Positions 49,267-63,095 are shown, counted from the first letter of the stretch. The stretch is DNA of 64,000 nucleotides from Solenopsis invicta (GCF_016802725.1 NC_052668.1:12035001-12099000), one strand, 5' to 3'. The notes: a model not told the origin generated them from the letters alone. A program made the numbers and translations.

Positions 49267-49878
49267 CACAAGGTGTCCCATTTAAAAAAAATATGCTTAA
49301 ATATTTAAAAAAAAAAACGCGCGCGCGTGCAGAAAAAAAAGTGTCAAATAAAATTTTTATGGCATATGAGAAGAGATAATAATAAAATTTCTAAAAAAAA
49401 AAAAAACGAGTTTCATCTGACGGTTATCGTCATTTTTTAAATAAAATTATATTTTTTTACATAATATGATTTTTTTACATAATATGATTCTTTTAATTAT
49501 ACTGCACATAAACAGATTAAGGTAAATTGAAATGATTTATGAAGTATTGATTTATCGTGCTATATTTTAATGTAAAATATGTCGTAAATTATATATTTTT
49601 TGATAACCATACTTTGATATTTTTACACGGAATAATGAGATAAACAATTCGTGTACGAAAATATTGCTTTAAAAAAATTTATGAAATTTAGAATATGCAA
49701 TTACATTTTTTTTTTAAATCAACAATGTGTTTTCTTTACAGCAACTGATTAATCTCATTATTCTGGACATAAAAGTATTGAAATACAATTACAAAAAAAA
49801 TAAAATAAAATAAAAATAAAAATTAGGATATTTTGTTTTTTAGATATTTAAGCATTTTTTTTTAAATGGGACATTTTA
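49267..49878. mobile_element. Mariner-type MITE with GTGTCCCA ends
   Basis: The left end CACAAGGTGTCCCATTTAA and the right end TTAAATGGGACATTTTA are inverted. They extend inward through a shared ATGCTTAAATAT segment for about 40 bp. TA lies outside on both sides, as for Tc1/mariner target sites. The AT-rich interior of 0.6 kb has no transposase frame. The ACA-GGTGTCCCA type of terminus is familiar from insect mariner relatives; assignment below superfamily is not possible by eye. Confidence 0.65.
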
Positions 49879-50688
49879 TATGTTCTTCAATAGAAAGCTG
49901 TTACTTTTAAACGATTTTTGCCTAAAATTAAATTAATGTATCTATAATGTAGTGTTTATCACGAGTGCAATATTTAAAACTCTTTACATAGAATTTATTA
50001 ACATCTCCAGTGCGGAAAAGAAGGAATCCGAAAGCAAGCTTTAATGCAATATCCGTTTTAGTTTGCAAAAACGCGCGCAAGAGCGAGATATTTTATTTCG
50101 AAAGAAAATATTTCGTTTTCGTACCGGAGCAGAGATAAACGAAATTTTTCGCGTTTCGCGTCCCCGGGCGCAAGCAGCTGCATATATTCTCCGCAGAACA
50201 TTCAAATGAATTGCACAATCTGTTTATCTCGCCGGGAAAAACAACCGCGAAATAAAAGGCGGGCTGCCAAAACGACGAGGTGATTCCGTCTAAACCTCTT
50301 CACTCTCCGAGTTAACGGGCTGCGAAACGGAAAAGTCTCTTTCGCGCATAAAGAGAGAATTTCCGCGCCGGTTGCCCGCTTCTCCTTCAGATCTTCCGAT
50401 GATCGGGTAATACGACCCGACCGAGTTTTCCCCTCGACCAACCGCTGTTGAGTCGAGAGGCAAATCATTTCTGCCGCGTTCGCCTTGCGTGCGCGCGAAT
50501 TATTAACGCGCCCGCCGGATCGGCTTGTATGATGTACACAGACCGAGCGATTCGCGCCTGATACCGCCGCGAGAAATATAGAAACGCGCGATTATCGCAA
50601 TTAGATGCTCAGCAATTTTGCATTGCCGAGAGATACGTATCGCCTGATTACTGGTCTCGCGGGTCTTTACGTGTTGTGCATAAATCTT

Positions 50689-50702
50689 GGGGGGGGGGGG
50701 GG
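50689..50702. repeat. Poly-G run of 14
   Basis: Fourteen consecutive G followed by A and four more G. A G-quadruplex-prone and assembly-error-prone tract. Confidence 0.9.
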
Positions 50703-51349
50703 AGGGGATTGTCCCGATGCGCGCTTTGCGCACTTCGACACATCGATATTTTAACATTCGTATTTAAACGCATTTTAATGGCCGTACGAAGACAGAGATA
50801 ATTGCTGAATTTTACGATGCGCGAGTCCCTTTTTCCAGGCGCTTGGTTCATTCAACGGGCAAATTAACGAACATCATGCTCGTATCGCACACTGTGATGA
50901 TTATAATTATTATCTGCACACTCACACGTATACGCACACATGCGCAGCGCGGGGAGAGGCTTTATTTCGCTTACCGGAGATAACGAGGTGTTCGCGTCGC
51001 GTACACACGCCCGCACGCCTGCAGACAGACCGTTGAAAATTTAATAACAAGTAACAATAAAAACGGTTATTTGGACGCCGCGTTATCCCAGGAGGACCCC
51101 GACAATGGCGATAATGGCTGCACAAATGTGCGTCGGTTGCTCGCGTCCGAGTCTGGATTATTATTCGCACCGCGTACACCGAGGGGGCGGATTAAAACGG
51201 GTTGTTGCATGATCAGAGGTGCGGAGAGGGTGTTATGCCGATTTTCTCGTGCAATATCAATAGTATCATCACGGTTCCGTTCGACCCCGTTACGCTTATA
51301 ACTCGTCGCTCGTCGCGACTGTCGATCACGTTTGAGTCTTGCAACAATG

Positions 51350-52340
51350 TATTTTTAACTTGATGCTAAATTGGCAAAGTTTTTTAATGACTTTCTTTAT
51401 CTCTTACGAGGCAAAGTCCCTAACTCGGAAATTATGAAACTTTGCCAATACATAAAAGATATTCTGACATGTAATAAATTATTTTTTTCTGCTCGAAGGG
51501 GCAAATTCAACCCTTGAAAATTGGCTTATTTTTCATTTCTTTTTTTTTCTAAATTATTCACTAACAAAAGAAGATGGAACAAAGTTTCATGGAGTTATTT
51601 CTTTTAATGAGATTTTATCGATTAGAAAATTTATTAAAACACGAAGTAACTATCCCAATTACTGGCGGTTTAAGTACATTACGGTAACCTGTGTGCTTAT
51701 CTTACAGTTTCTTAAATATATAATAAATATGTATTAAAAAATATGTAATGAGTATATAATAAATATTATTAAAATGTATAATAAATATTATATATTTTCA
51801 TCATTATTTAATTAAAAACTTTGATACATGAACATAAACTAATAAAATAAGAGTAACAAGCTCGAGAAAACTGATTAAGTATTTAAATATAAATGAAAAA
51901 AAAAATATATATATAAGATATTGAACCTATTACCAGTCAATGTCCTAATTACTGCTGCACATATCTAATATTGTTTAATTATCATTAATTATCACCCATG
52001 TACTCAATGCTACCACGAATTTATTTATGTTTATATCACAGTCTTAATTTAATTTCAAAACGTTTTTAGTACATAATACATAATGCTTTGCTACTTTTTT
52101 AATTCTAATACTGTAATTCTAATACTGTAATTGAAGAAAACGATAGTAATTGGAACATTGGCAACAAACCCCCGTCTAATTGTTTAATAATAAAACAAAA
52201 AAAAAACAAAAAATCAGACATTTTTAAGAGATTAATTTTACTCTTCAGGATAAATTCGAGCAACAAAAAAAGAATTTCTTACAAGATAACATATTGTTGA
52301 AGTTTCATAATTTTTTGAATTTTCGACTCAGACACCTTTC
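51350..52340. repeat. Weak, large imperfect inverted repeat
   Basis: Segments near 51425-51540 (AAATTATGAAACTT, CTGCTCGAA) reappear inverted near 52245-52325 (TTCGAGCAACA, AAGTTTCATAATTTT), and less clearly further in. The whole may be an old fold-back transposon of about 1 kb. Similarity is low and AT-rich, so the boundaries are rough. Confidence 0.35.
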
Positions 52341-53068
52341 TTTGTTACATTATAAATAGCTAGGATTAGCTAGAAGAGATCGTCGCGCGTTGCAACGCGT
52401 TCCGATGCGACCGACGAAAACTTTCGATCTCTCGAAAAGTTTTTAGAATCGTTATTTTACGATACGTATTATATGTTACGTTTAGATGATCGGGAATATC
52501 GCAGGTATAATACAGAAGAGTTAATGTTACTTTTCTCCTGTACGACTTCGCTGTCGTGCCAGAGGCTGCGCGTAATATATATGTATATATATATCCCTTA
52601 TCGAAAACTGCCTTTGGCGAAACGTCGAACTATCGATGGTTCACCGGGGCAGATGTCGAGAAGCCGCGATCCATGATATTACACAATGCATACGTAATGC
52701 GCCAGCTTCGATGCAGCTTCGCGAAGTGACATGTCCACATCCGTCCATGGCGGATGTGAACATCGCGAAAGCTCGTATCATGAGACACCGTTCACGGAGG
52801 ATACATCTGGGCGCATTAATGCGACAACGACAGAATCATTCGGCGATGTTCTCGACTTCGGTTTACATGCGAAAGCGGGAATCTATGTAGCCGCGTATAC
52901 ACGAATAGCAATTCTCTCTAAGAGAAGTGATTATACAATTTATTTTCTTTTCTAGTAAGTGATTATCTTTAACCAAGAATATTTTCTTGATTATTGTCTT
53001 AAAATACTAACTCGTCACAAATTTTATAAAAACTTAAATTGTAATGTGCTCAAAAAAATAATTAATAC

Positions 53069-53291
53069 TTTTTCGAACAATATTACATTAAAAATCAATA
53101 ACAACAATTCTTTGTTTCATATATAAGGAGAAATATAAAATCTTCTTGGAAGAATTTATTTCCATGTAAGCAAATTATGTCTGTTTGAGATTATAAATGT
53201 TTCCAAGATTTTATATTTTTGCTTATATATGAAACAATGAATCGTTGATTTGATACTAAATTTTTTTGTGCATAAAATTGTCGAACAAAAA
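53069..53291. repeat. Long hairpin, about 90-bp arms
   Basis: The left arm 53069-53154 includes TTTGTTTCATATATAAG and AAATATAAAATCTTCTTGGAA. The right arm 53199-53291 carries the inverse: TTCCAAGATTTTATATTT, then CTTATATATGAAACAATGA, then TCGAACAAAAA. The loop is about 45 bp. It is AT-rich with no ORF, and is either a small fold-back MITE or a potential double-stranded RNA source within the turtle intron. Arms of this length exceed a typical animal microRNA precursor. Confidence 0.75.
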
Positions 53292-56200
53292 TCAGAATAG
53301 TAAGAATATCGAATTTTTTGTTTTAATAAAGTATTAAATTGTTAAGATTCAGAGTATATTTTGTATAAATTGAATGCTTATGATGAATTTATGATAGATT
53401 TGCAGATATATAAATTTATTAAATATTTTAAATAAGTAATTTACTTAATATTTTCAAATATATATTTCTGTGTACAAAGAAATATATTTTAGTAAATTAT
53501 TTTCAAGTGAATGATGAGCGTATTTTAAGGGTCTCTGTTTTGCTCTCTTCTCTGCTATTATAAAGAAAATATTCTTGACAAAGATAACCGTTATTTATTT
53601 AAAAAAAAATTAAAAATTGAATAATCGCTTTTCTTAGCGCGAGAACGATATTAAATTTCCGCTACAAAAATATCGTCTTAAAATTCGTTAAATAATATTG
53701 CACCGCTACGACTCGACACAAAATAGCACGATGTAAAGAATAAAAAAATAGAAATATTTTATATAAATATTAGCGTGGTTTATATAATAACGAACGTGTA
53801 ATATTGACGCGAAGAACATCTATAATCGAGACGACACGTTCAACGTAACACAATTTCGCTCGGAAATCCCATCGTACTTTTTTCTCCTTGACAATGAAAG
53901 CACCTTCGATTTAGAACTCATCCGGCAGGGTGTCCGTAGGGCTGTCGCGAAACGCGTTTCAGAGGTTGCGCCCGGGGAGAGATTTATTACGATCCTCTTT
54001 GTCGTACGAGCGCCAAAAATATGTCGTATTTGCGAAGCGGAGGATCTCAAAGAGGATAGGTATCAAAGTTACGGCCATTATTCGAAATGGGTATCATCGA
54101 GCTGTGTGCTTTGCTCTCCCCCTCCCCACACATCGCTTTTACATGCGATGCGAGACGATGCGACACGATGTGATTCTCTCCCTTTAATGTCAGCGATTTT
54201 CTACACAGTTTCGGTCGTCGGCTTTTCCGAGGGAGTCGCGCGTCCGACACGTTGCAGCATACTCTGATGCGAACGCGCAACGCGAGACTTAACCGTTCTC
54301 AAAGTTAGGTGGGCATTAAGCGACGTCATACGGATGCACAATCCATGCAGCAGGAGAGAAGCGCGCGCCGTTTCTCGCAGTCGCAGTTGCGAAACTGCAC
54401 AATGAGAAGTCGTACTTTGAACGAGCATGAACAGTTGCCGTGTCGACCTTATCGCTCGACGTAAAGATCTGAAAGTATTGTAGCTCGCGTGTCGGCTAAT
54501 GGATATCGCGTATTATGACTCATTATAATATAATTATCGTCAATATCTGGAGAGGGAAGACTCTTCTTGAAATGCATTTTATGGTCTCTTCTAAGAGAAA
54601 TTAGCGGTAATTAACGTTGTACTTTTGAGTCTCGAATAGTCGCCGCGGGGCATCAATCAAACGTAACAGTCGTTTCGTGACAAAAATCGTACCGTAATGG
54701 TACTACTGCATTAAGAACTCGTGGAGAACAGCGGTAGTTCGCGAAGTAGTAAAAAAAAAGTGCACGAATGCGGCAGCTGTTTACCGCAGTGAAACGTTAA
54801 TCGCGACGATCGTGACGCAGCAACGAAAGGCGAAGATAAAACGAAAATGGAAGGGCCGCCGCGGGAGGGACAGATTCGTCCGAAGTTTGCTTGTCAGCAG
54901 TCAGATCGATATTTCCTAGTCGCGAACTTTTCCCCGAGACGCAAAGTAGATCGGCTGTCATTCCCGATTTGTGTTCCCTCGACCGATAGAGCTTCTTGCG
55001 ACACGAACTTCGCGATTACTTTGCGCGGATAGCAGACTGCGCTGACATATATTTCTGCGAATCAGTTTAAGAGTATTTGGAGTTCGTTCCTCTCTCCGGT
55101 ACCTCGCCACAACCGACTTTCCTCTTGTTTGTCCCGGGCATCTGACAAGCCTCATATCTCACGTTTCTTATTGCGCGCTGTTCCCTCCTCGCGGTTACTT
55201 GAATAATAGCACTCTTAAGCTGAACTAAAAAGTCGTATTAACGTCATATTAGCACTTCGACGTTTTCCGTATACGCATATACGCAACCTATCCTGGGCGC
55301 CTCGCGCAAAGTTGTTTGCTTGGGAAAATAAACGATGCGCGAGTGAATACTGACAGCGAAAGTAATATTCACAAAGTGGGCGGGATACGGAAACTTTCCG
55401 TCCCGAAAATTGAAAGCGTTCTGAATTTCAGATATCAGTTTATCCAATAGTGCCTGCCCCCTCCCCCTCCCCCCCCTCCTCTCTCCCCTTTTAATCCGTC
55501 GCGTTCCTCGTTTGCGCTAAGAACATTAATTATCCCGGGGGAGTTTCTTCCTCAGGCTCGCCCGTATTATCCTCGCTGACGTGTTTACCATCGTCGTTTC
55601 ACCGCGTCACGGTGTGCCGGCTACTTTTTCCATCCTGGGACGACGTAGCCCCTCCGATATAATTTATAGCGATATATCTCTCCCCCAGTCGCGCCAATCG
55701 TAAACAGGCTATAAGACCGGCAAGAACATGGAACGTATCGAAGTTATGTTAACTATCCGTCGACATCGCGCGCGGCGAAGGCGGGGAGGGCGACGAGCGG
55801 GAAAGATCATCGCGTTACCATCGCGCGACACGCACGGGATCCTTGCTTGGCCGGCGTCGTGAGCATCTTGAGCACACGAAACGATCGCCGTGTTCGATCT
55901 TATTCGACACAAGGACGGAGGTTAATGCGAAGTTAATCTGGCGCGGGACACGTGCGGTACACCGGCTCTCCCCGGCCCAGCTCGCGGAAAAGGGCGACGA
56001 CAACCGTTGCCCCTGATTTACCTTTAATGGCTTTTAATGCCTTCCCGCCGGGGATGCACGAGCGGGACGGCCCGCCTCTCGCAGTTTACTTTTCCCATAG
56101 CGGGACTCCCTTGCGGCAAGAATTATGAGTTTCCGGTGCTTGGACGTCTTCCGCGAGCGCGCGATGGAAGCGCAAAAAATTTCAATGAATTTTATTCAAG

Positions 56201-57241
56201 TGTCCCAATTGGTTTTTCTGTCGTCAATCTTGTAGCGATTTGCAGAAGCACTGCGATATTCATTAACTATCGCAGATGTATGTCATCAGATCATTGCTGT
56301 TCGCTCGATTGAAAGTTAATCGTGATAAAGAGTGGAGGAAGGCGGTGTACCTTTGATCAGTTTCGATATTTTTCATTGCGCAAGTTTTATTTTGGTGTCT
56401 AAAAATACAAAAACAATTTTAAAATGTTCTTTCAAATATCGACATTAATATATATTTTTTTGATAGATTTAAACTGTTATCTTTATATATTTTTTTAATA
56501 TTAAAACAAATTGAATTCAACCGTACAACGCCCCGAGAAGTTAAGACATTTTCGTATTTTTAACTTTTAACATATTGTATTATATAAAGTTTTATATAAC
56601 AAACTAAAATAATATAGGACAATAGGACAAGTTCGCATTACAAATTCAATCTTAATAAAAATAAAACTTTCTTGTATCCTTTTCAAAACTTTACCTTTAC
56701 TTTACCTTCTTCGAAGTCTTTTAGTAGTCAAAAGTACAACATTTGCTCGTTCCCTATATTTGTTGTTAATTTTCTAAATTGTAGTTAAGTAGTAGGTTAA
56801 GATTGACTGTTAAAGTTAAAATTGTTAAATTTTAAACATTTCTTTTTAGATAACTACTTGATAATGTAGTCAATTCACATAGACAAAATACGTAGACGGA
56901 ATGTAGAGATAGAACATGTAGGCAACATTTTATGACATTAAAACAGATTTTTAAACTATTTGCTTTGTAATATACTTAAAAAAAACAAGCAATTTTTCTC
57001 ATAACAGCATAATTCTCTGTATTATTAAAATTCTACATTATAAAACCCTTTTGATAGTCAAAATTCAAAGTATATATTTTTATTTTCGTAAATGTTCAAT
57101 TTCAATTTCAGAGAATAACGTGATCAAAGGGTCAAAGAAACATTACCTTCCTCTACAGTGTTAATATCTTTCTTCACTCTTCTAAGCTTATTTTATCGTG
57201 ACATGTTAATTAATACATCACTATGACTGTCTTTGTTTCAG

Positions 57242-57375
57242 GACTTTGTCAGCAGGACGCGGTGCACATCACGGCTATTCTCGGGGAGAGCGTTGTCTTC
57301 AACTGTCACGTAGAGTTCCCCGGTGAGCACCCAGTGCCCTACGTTCTCCAATGGGAGAAGAAGGTAGGCGACACG
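57242..57375 (+). CDS. tutl: Turtle coding exon 3, start of first Ig domain
   Basis: Acceptor TCTTTGTTTCAG ends at 57241. The frame continues LCQQDAVHITAILGESVVF, with the first Ig cysteine in VFNCHVEF and the core tryptophan in VLQWEKK, typical of a V-set domain. The DAVHITAILGE and HPVPYVLQW blocks are, from my knowledge of the family, the hallmark of the first Ig domain of insect Turtle. Turtle is a cell-surface protein acting in dendrite and axon patterning and in synapse and behaviour control. I place the donor at ACG then GTACGA (57376) because KKVGDT continues the family pattern. The alternatives, GTAGGC at 57364 and GTGAGT at 57415, are also in phase 0, and a stop follows at 57421. 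The next exon, with the second Ig cysteine, is beyond the window. Confidence 0.85.
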
Positions 57376-58803
57376 GTACGATATCGGACGATATCGCCTC
57401 TGCTCTCTATATCCGTGAGTTAAAAAGACGGGGGCACTTCTCGTGAGCGCCGCGCCTCTGGTATCAGCAAGCTGCCGGTGTACCATCGCGACATTTTAAA
57501 CGACGACGTTCGGAGAGAATCACTCAACGTCATATCGAGCGAAAAGTCTCCTTTCGCTTCGCTTCCTCGCCGAGAAATCGGCGCGTGCAAAATCGTAAAC
57601 GTGCCTCTTCTAACGCTATTAACACCTCCGCGACGCTTAACGTTTTTCTTTCTCTCGAGAAAGTTGCTGCACGTTACAATTTTCGCATCATTCACTCGAT
57701 GTCGCGAGATACAAAATAACGATAGTAGCGACATAATATAAGCAATAACGGGACGGAGTAATAGAAAGCTCGACGTTTTTCGATCTCGCTTAATCCGAGA
57801 CGCACTCCATGAGATGTCGTAAATTTCTTCGGGTGGAAATCCACTGAAATTGTCGCAGTTCGCTCGATGCGCGCTCACTCCCGCGGAAAGAAATTTGCAC
57901 TTCCGAGACTCCTTTTTTAATTCCCCGATTAAACGTTGCATAATCGCGAATTGGGGCGTGAAGAGGCAATATGGAGGGAGATACGGCGCGCTCCGGCCTG
58001 TCGTGCCCGAATAAACAGTTATTTCTGTTATGAATTCTGCGATTCAGCACTTTTCTTTCTGACCACTGTAAAATTAAAGTCCCACTTCTGGAATTTTTAT
58101 CTGATTACAAAAGTAAATTGTAACTAATTCCAAAGAAAAAACTTTTTTTCCGCCGTACGTCTGAAAAAGAATTTTGGCGTTTCAAGAATTTTATTTAACG
58201 AGTATCGCGATTCAAATCGTTATCGAAATTATCAAATTTTCATACAATGAAAAATGTTTTTGTCGCCTCATTATTTTCCCTTCGAATTATCGTATTTTAT
58301 ATTTAATCACTATAAATTTTTTCCTCCACCTTTTATTTCTGCCGTACGTTAATTGACAAACGCGAGTAACGATAATGAATCTCGCCGATTATTCATGAAA
58401 CTGAAGAAACATTCGCTGATCCAAATATTTACGGAATTTTATTAGTAATTTTACCGAGTTGCATAGGGAGAAGTGTCGATGGCGCCGGAACGTCGCCAGC
58501 AGCTGTCTTCTTTTTTCAAATATCCGCACAAAATAATTTTCTGTAGTGAACATGAATGGAATTTTCATACGGTTACGTATGCTAGTGAGCTTGTACCAAC
58601 GAGGCAAAGCGCAGCGGAGGGCACACGTTTTTGAAATGTTACTGCAACGTTATTGTTACTGAGAAAACTTTAAATTGGCCGTATATTTATACGATTTGTT
58701 GGCTTACGCGCTTTACGTTCTTCCGTTTGTCGTTTTGTATATCTTGTTTGATTTTTGATTGGTGGAATCGACAACGGCGAACGGGACGCGCCTCTCGTTC
58801 GTG

Positions 58804-58820
58804 CGAGCGAGCGAGCGAGC
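58804..58820. repeat. (GAGC)n short repeat
   Basis: About four GAGC/GCGA units. Confidence 0.8.
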
Positions 58821-61800
58821 ACCGCCGCAATAATTACTCGCTCGAGTAGAGTAAAAGTAAACTTACTTGTACCACACGTTGTATCTCGTCCGGACTGGAG
58901 AGGGCAGAGCACATTTACGTACACCAATTAACGGCGTCATCCGATCATATTCAATCAGTACTAACTCCACATGAATTTCAGATCATAAAACCGCGACCGA
59001 CTTATTTATTTATTTATTTTTTTTTTATTCATCTCATGCCGATGATCACGTATCATCGCGATACACATGTGTCTATGGAGTATGGCGATGCGGGTGCGCG
59101 ACGAAAATGAGCGATACGTAGGACGTATAGACGTAATCATCGGACGAATCGAGAGCCGCTTGAAAAATAGCGAAAGCGATCCGTTGTAAAATGTCAATTC
59201 TACAGTTCCTGGCGGCGCGGCGCGCATCGGAAACTTGTTACCGTGAATCGCTCTCGCGAAATGAAAAATTAAGGATCATCATGGTATATTCGCTTCATCG
59301 ATATCCGGCTCTCCATCGGCATCATAATCCCGCCGATCGATCAATCTCCTTCGAGTATCCGCCAGGATTTTCATTCATAATACGGTTACGCGCGAAATGT
59401 GAAACCTGCGGAGTTTCACGCACTGCGGAGCGGTACTTAAGCTTTTTTTTTTTTTTTTTATTGGTCGCCCGCGCGTATCATCGGTGACGTATCGCGATTT
59501 TTCGCGAGTACTCGCGCGCGCTCGATGATGTTCTCGTGCTAGAATTTTAATGGAGATTTCATTGCACCATTTCGAGAGTGAGAGAGAAAGACAGCGAAAG
59601 AGACCGCCCGATCGTAACACGTGTACGTGTTGAACGGCGTGCAATTCGTGGAGAGAACCCACGCTCGTAAAATTGCGAGAGACGTTGCTCGTCCCGATTT
59701 TCTTCTCGATTAGATGCACAAGTATCCAACATTGTACGCGTTCACGAGTCGTCGCGGCTCTTTCGAACGACGAGCTCGCCGTTTCACGATTCTCCGCGAC
59801 ATAAAGAAGTGAGAAAAGGGAGCGCCCCTCTAAGCTTTCATGAATCTTGAAACTCTATGCGTTTTCGATTATGCGCACGCGTTTTTTTTTTTAATATCGT
59901 ATAAACTTTTTTTATATTTTTTATAACATCTTTAATTCTAGAATGCTACTCCGATTTCTCTTACGTCAACACTAATCTACTCTAAATAAAAATTCACTCG
60001 CGAAATTAAAATTTTTAAGAATTTTCTTAACGTTTTTTTCTAGTTTATAGATTACAAGATGTTAAGAATAATTAAACTGACACTTTTTGAACTTTTTGTC
60101 GCATAGTACCTTCCTGCAAAGGACATTTTTCTCGTCGCAGTTTTTGTACGTTTTTACATACGTGACAATTGATTTATATCATATTATTTAATATCGTTAA
60201 GACACGCGTATACATGAGTAACAAACATAGTAATTATTTTTCATTAACTTTAAGCTGAAAACAAAAAAAAGTCAGTCAAAATTAATACTTGCTTACAAAA
60301 AATTCATGGTAGGATGAAAATAATAGTAAACGTATCTTTAAAAAAATATATATATTTATATATTAATAATTTCGAGGTCTTTGATTTTAATTTCATAAAT
60401 ATTAAATTTTAAATGACGGTTCCAAAATAACTATCGAAGCATTGAATTAATAAATTTTAACCTCCTCCCTCTCCGTGTACCAAAATTCAACCAGACACGT
60501 TCAATGGAAGAAATTGTGCAAAAAAAGGATTAATATAAACGAAACCTTTTGAAATATTATTTCAAGCTTTCAAAATTTTAATAAAACTATGAATTAAGTA
60601 AGCCTTGAGTCGGCATTCAGGTGAAAATTCATGGTAGCACTCCAGAGTTAAAGTTTATTCAACGAGTCTCATCTCGCGACGTGGGAATAGAAGCTAAAAA
60701 GATAGCAGACGTAAAGGCGAACGTTAGTGCTCTTATCTTTAAATCGCGGAATGGCGTTGATTGTTCCCTTTCCGTGACATACAAGAATGATGAAACGCGC
60801 CCGGAATCGAGAATGAATACCTTTTCCTCTGTTCGAGATTGACTTTCAACGTCTGCTTTGATTTCTCGTTTCCCTTAGTGCATCGATGCCCGGTTTGAGT
60901 ATCTCGAATTACTCGCGCGCAGCTCGTCCGTGAACGGCCAGCTCGTCCATCACGAAACAATGCGGAGTAGTGCACTTTCCCACTTCTATCTCGGGGGCGG
61001 AAAATTGAAAAATCATGTCTCTGTCTCCTCTAACCTCTGGTGCCTTGCATGCGTTGTTCATCGCGGCGCACACGGTGGTGGCGGATTTAATCGGAGGAGG
61101 GGAAAAAAAAAAAACACGGGGCGCGTCGCGTGCGCGGCCTGAAACAACACGCGCGACTGTGTGTCGCATAAAAATACGATGCATCATCGGCGCAATTAGA
61201 TCGCGCGCAATCGCGACTTCGGCTCGCCGTAAATTGCGCGATCGCGCCCCGCGGATCTCCCGCGACACCCCCGCTGTGATTTACGCGATCTCTTGCCGCG
61301 GGTAAAAATACGCACACGCATCTAAAAGTTAGCGCACCCTCCTCCTGCGCGGACGTCCGGCACCACCGCTGCGAGCATGATCGTTGTGAGCGTGTAGAAA
61401 ATTTGCCTGCTAAGTAGCCTGTAATTTGATATGTGTATGCGATATGTGTATTAGTGACGCGTATATACATATACGCGTACATGTCGCGTCCGTCGGTAGT
61501 CGCGATTTTGTACCGCCGCGCCGCATCGCACTTATTCGGTCCCACTCTCGCGCGATCAATAGTTGAAATATCCCGCTAATCTGGTAAGCTCGCCGGCGCG
61601 AGATATCATCTCTCGTCGATCGGCGTGTGTGCGTGCGTAATGCCGCGAAATAAATTGATTAAAATTAAAGCGACACCGTCGACGCCGCGCCGCGGCGCGT
61701 GGAGACCAACGCGATCGAACGAATTATCGCGTCGGCCGACATTATTTGTGCATCGGCGAGATTATCTATGTGTGTGCATCGCGTGTGTGTGTATCGCGTA

Positions 61801-62040
61801 AAAACGCGACGACGCATAAAACGCGTATAAAATTACGTGGGTATACTTTCGAGCGCGCGATTAAAATGCGGGCGAAATGAACGCGGTCGGATTCCGCCGG
61901 GAGATGACGATCAGGCGCCGCGACGATTCCGCGGACGACCACCCCCGGTGGGATTTCGCGTCGTCGCATCGCGTCAGAAATTGCCGGAAACGCATTAACT
62001 GCGAATTCAATATTGACTCCGCAAACCTACCACCGTCCCG

Positions 62041-62067
62041 TTAATTAATTGATCGATCGATCGATCG
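62041..62067. repeat. TTAATTAATT plus (GATC)n
   Basis: TTAATTAATT followed by four GATC units; strongly self-complementary. Confidence 0.85.
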
Positions 62068-63095
62068 CGCGGAAGACAATGGCCGCGACGGTTGACGACG
62101 ATAATCTTACGAGCCGCGTACTTGAGCACGCGTGCTCGCGTGGCTCTCCGTCCTCGCCCCATCGTCGCGTGCGTGCTCGAGAGAGCGCGGACACGACTCT
62201 ATAATGATCGGCGACGGCGAACGCATATGCACAGGCGGGCTGCCTTCACGTGGCTTGTACCGTGCGAGGGCATTTCCGACGTGGGATCGATATGATAGAA
62301 ATTAATCGCGAGTATAATCGTGTCGTTGCCCCGACGGTTACCGCATATCGAACGTCATGAATGCACGCGAATCCCACGAGCGAATCTCACGCGTCGAGGA
62401 CCGCGTAACGCGCGCCGGACAGACGCGTTTTATTCGACGCTATTGTACGTACCTGCGCCGAATTCCGGCCGCGGCGCTATGGCCTGATTTAATCAAACGT
62501 CAATTTGGATGATAATCGCTACGTTTGTAATCGACATGAACTAGCGGAATTCGAACATAGAGGGAACACGATGGGAACCGCAGTGTTCCCTCTTAACGTA
62601 ATATTCTCGAAATGCACTCTCTGTCTGCATATAAAATAAACTGTGCTTGCGATAATGAATCGAAAATGAAGAAGTGTGTAAGTAAATATCATTTGCATGA
62701 GAAGTGAGGGTCCGTATCGCGAGGAAGAAGTACGTCGGCGAACTTCAAGGGATCAAAGGAAACGCGAGACTAATCTCATTTCGAGAGCCGGTACCTTCGA
62801 AGGGAGAAAAAAGAACGCTCTCGTTCCATATCGCTCCAAAAAAAAAAAAAAGAAAAAAAAGAGAAAAAATTCCAGACCGTCCCACCTCCATCTCAATCCA
62901 CGTCCAATCGTCCCAGCAATTTTTCTATTAGCATTAATTACCGTGTCCCGGCAAATCACTTCGGGGAGGCGCGAGCCGGTCGGGGTCACTTTTACGTATA
63001 TAGCCGTCCTTTTTACCGTCTCTCTCGGAAAACGCCTCTGAAAGCGAGAGATTTTCCAACGGCGGAACGATGCGGTCCCGGCCATTTCCATTTCC

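Larger units (their letters stand above)
44805..57241 (+). other. tutl: Large turtle intron (GC-AG, 12.4 kb)
   Basis: Runs from GCAAGT at 44805 to TGTCTTTGTTTCAG at 57241. It is mostly AT-rich, with fold-back elements and simple repeats listed separately. A CpG-rich patch at 48.3-48.7 kb carries overlapping open frames. Stretches with nothing recognisable are 44.9-48.2, 49.9-51.3 and 53.3-57.2 kb. No nested gene was found on either strand. Confidence 0.72.

Noticed and set aside
61087..61545. 152-codon minus-strand open frame
   Set aside because: CpG-rich stop-poor sequence, overlapping + frames also open, no domain.
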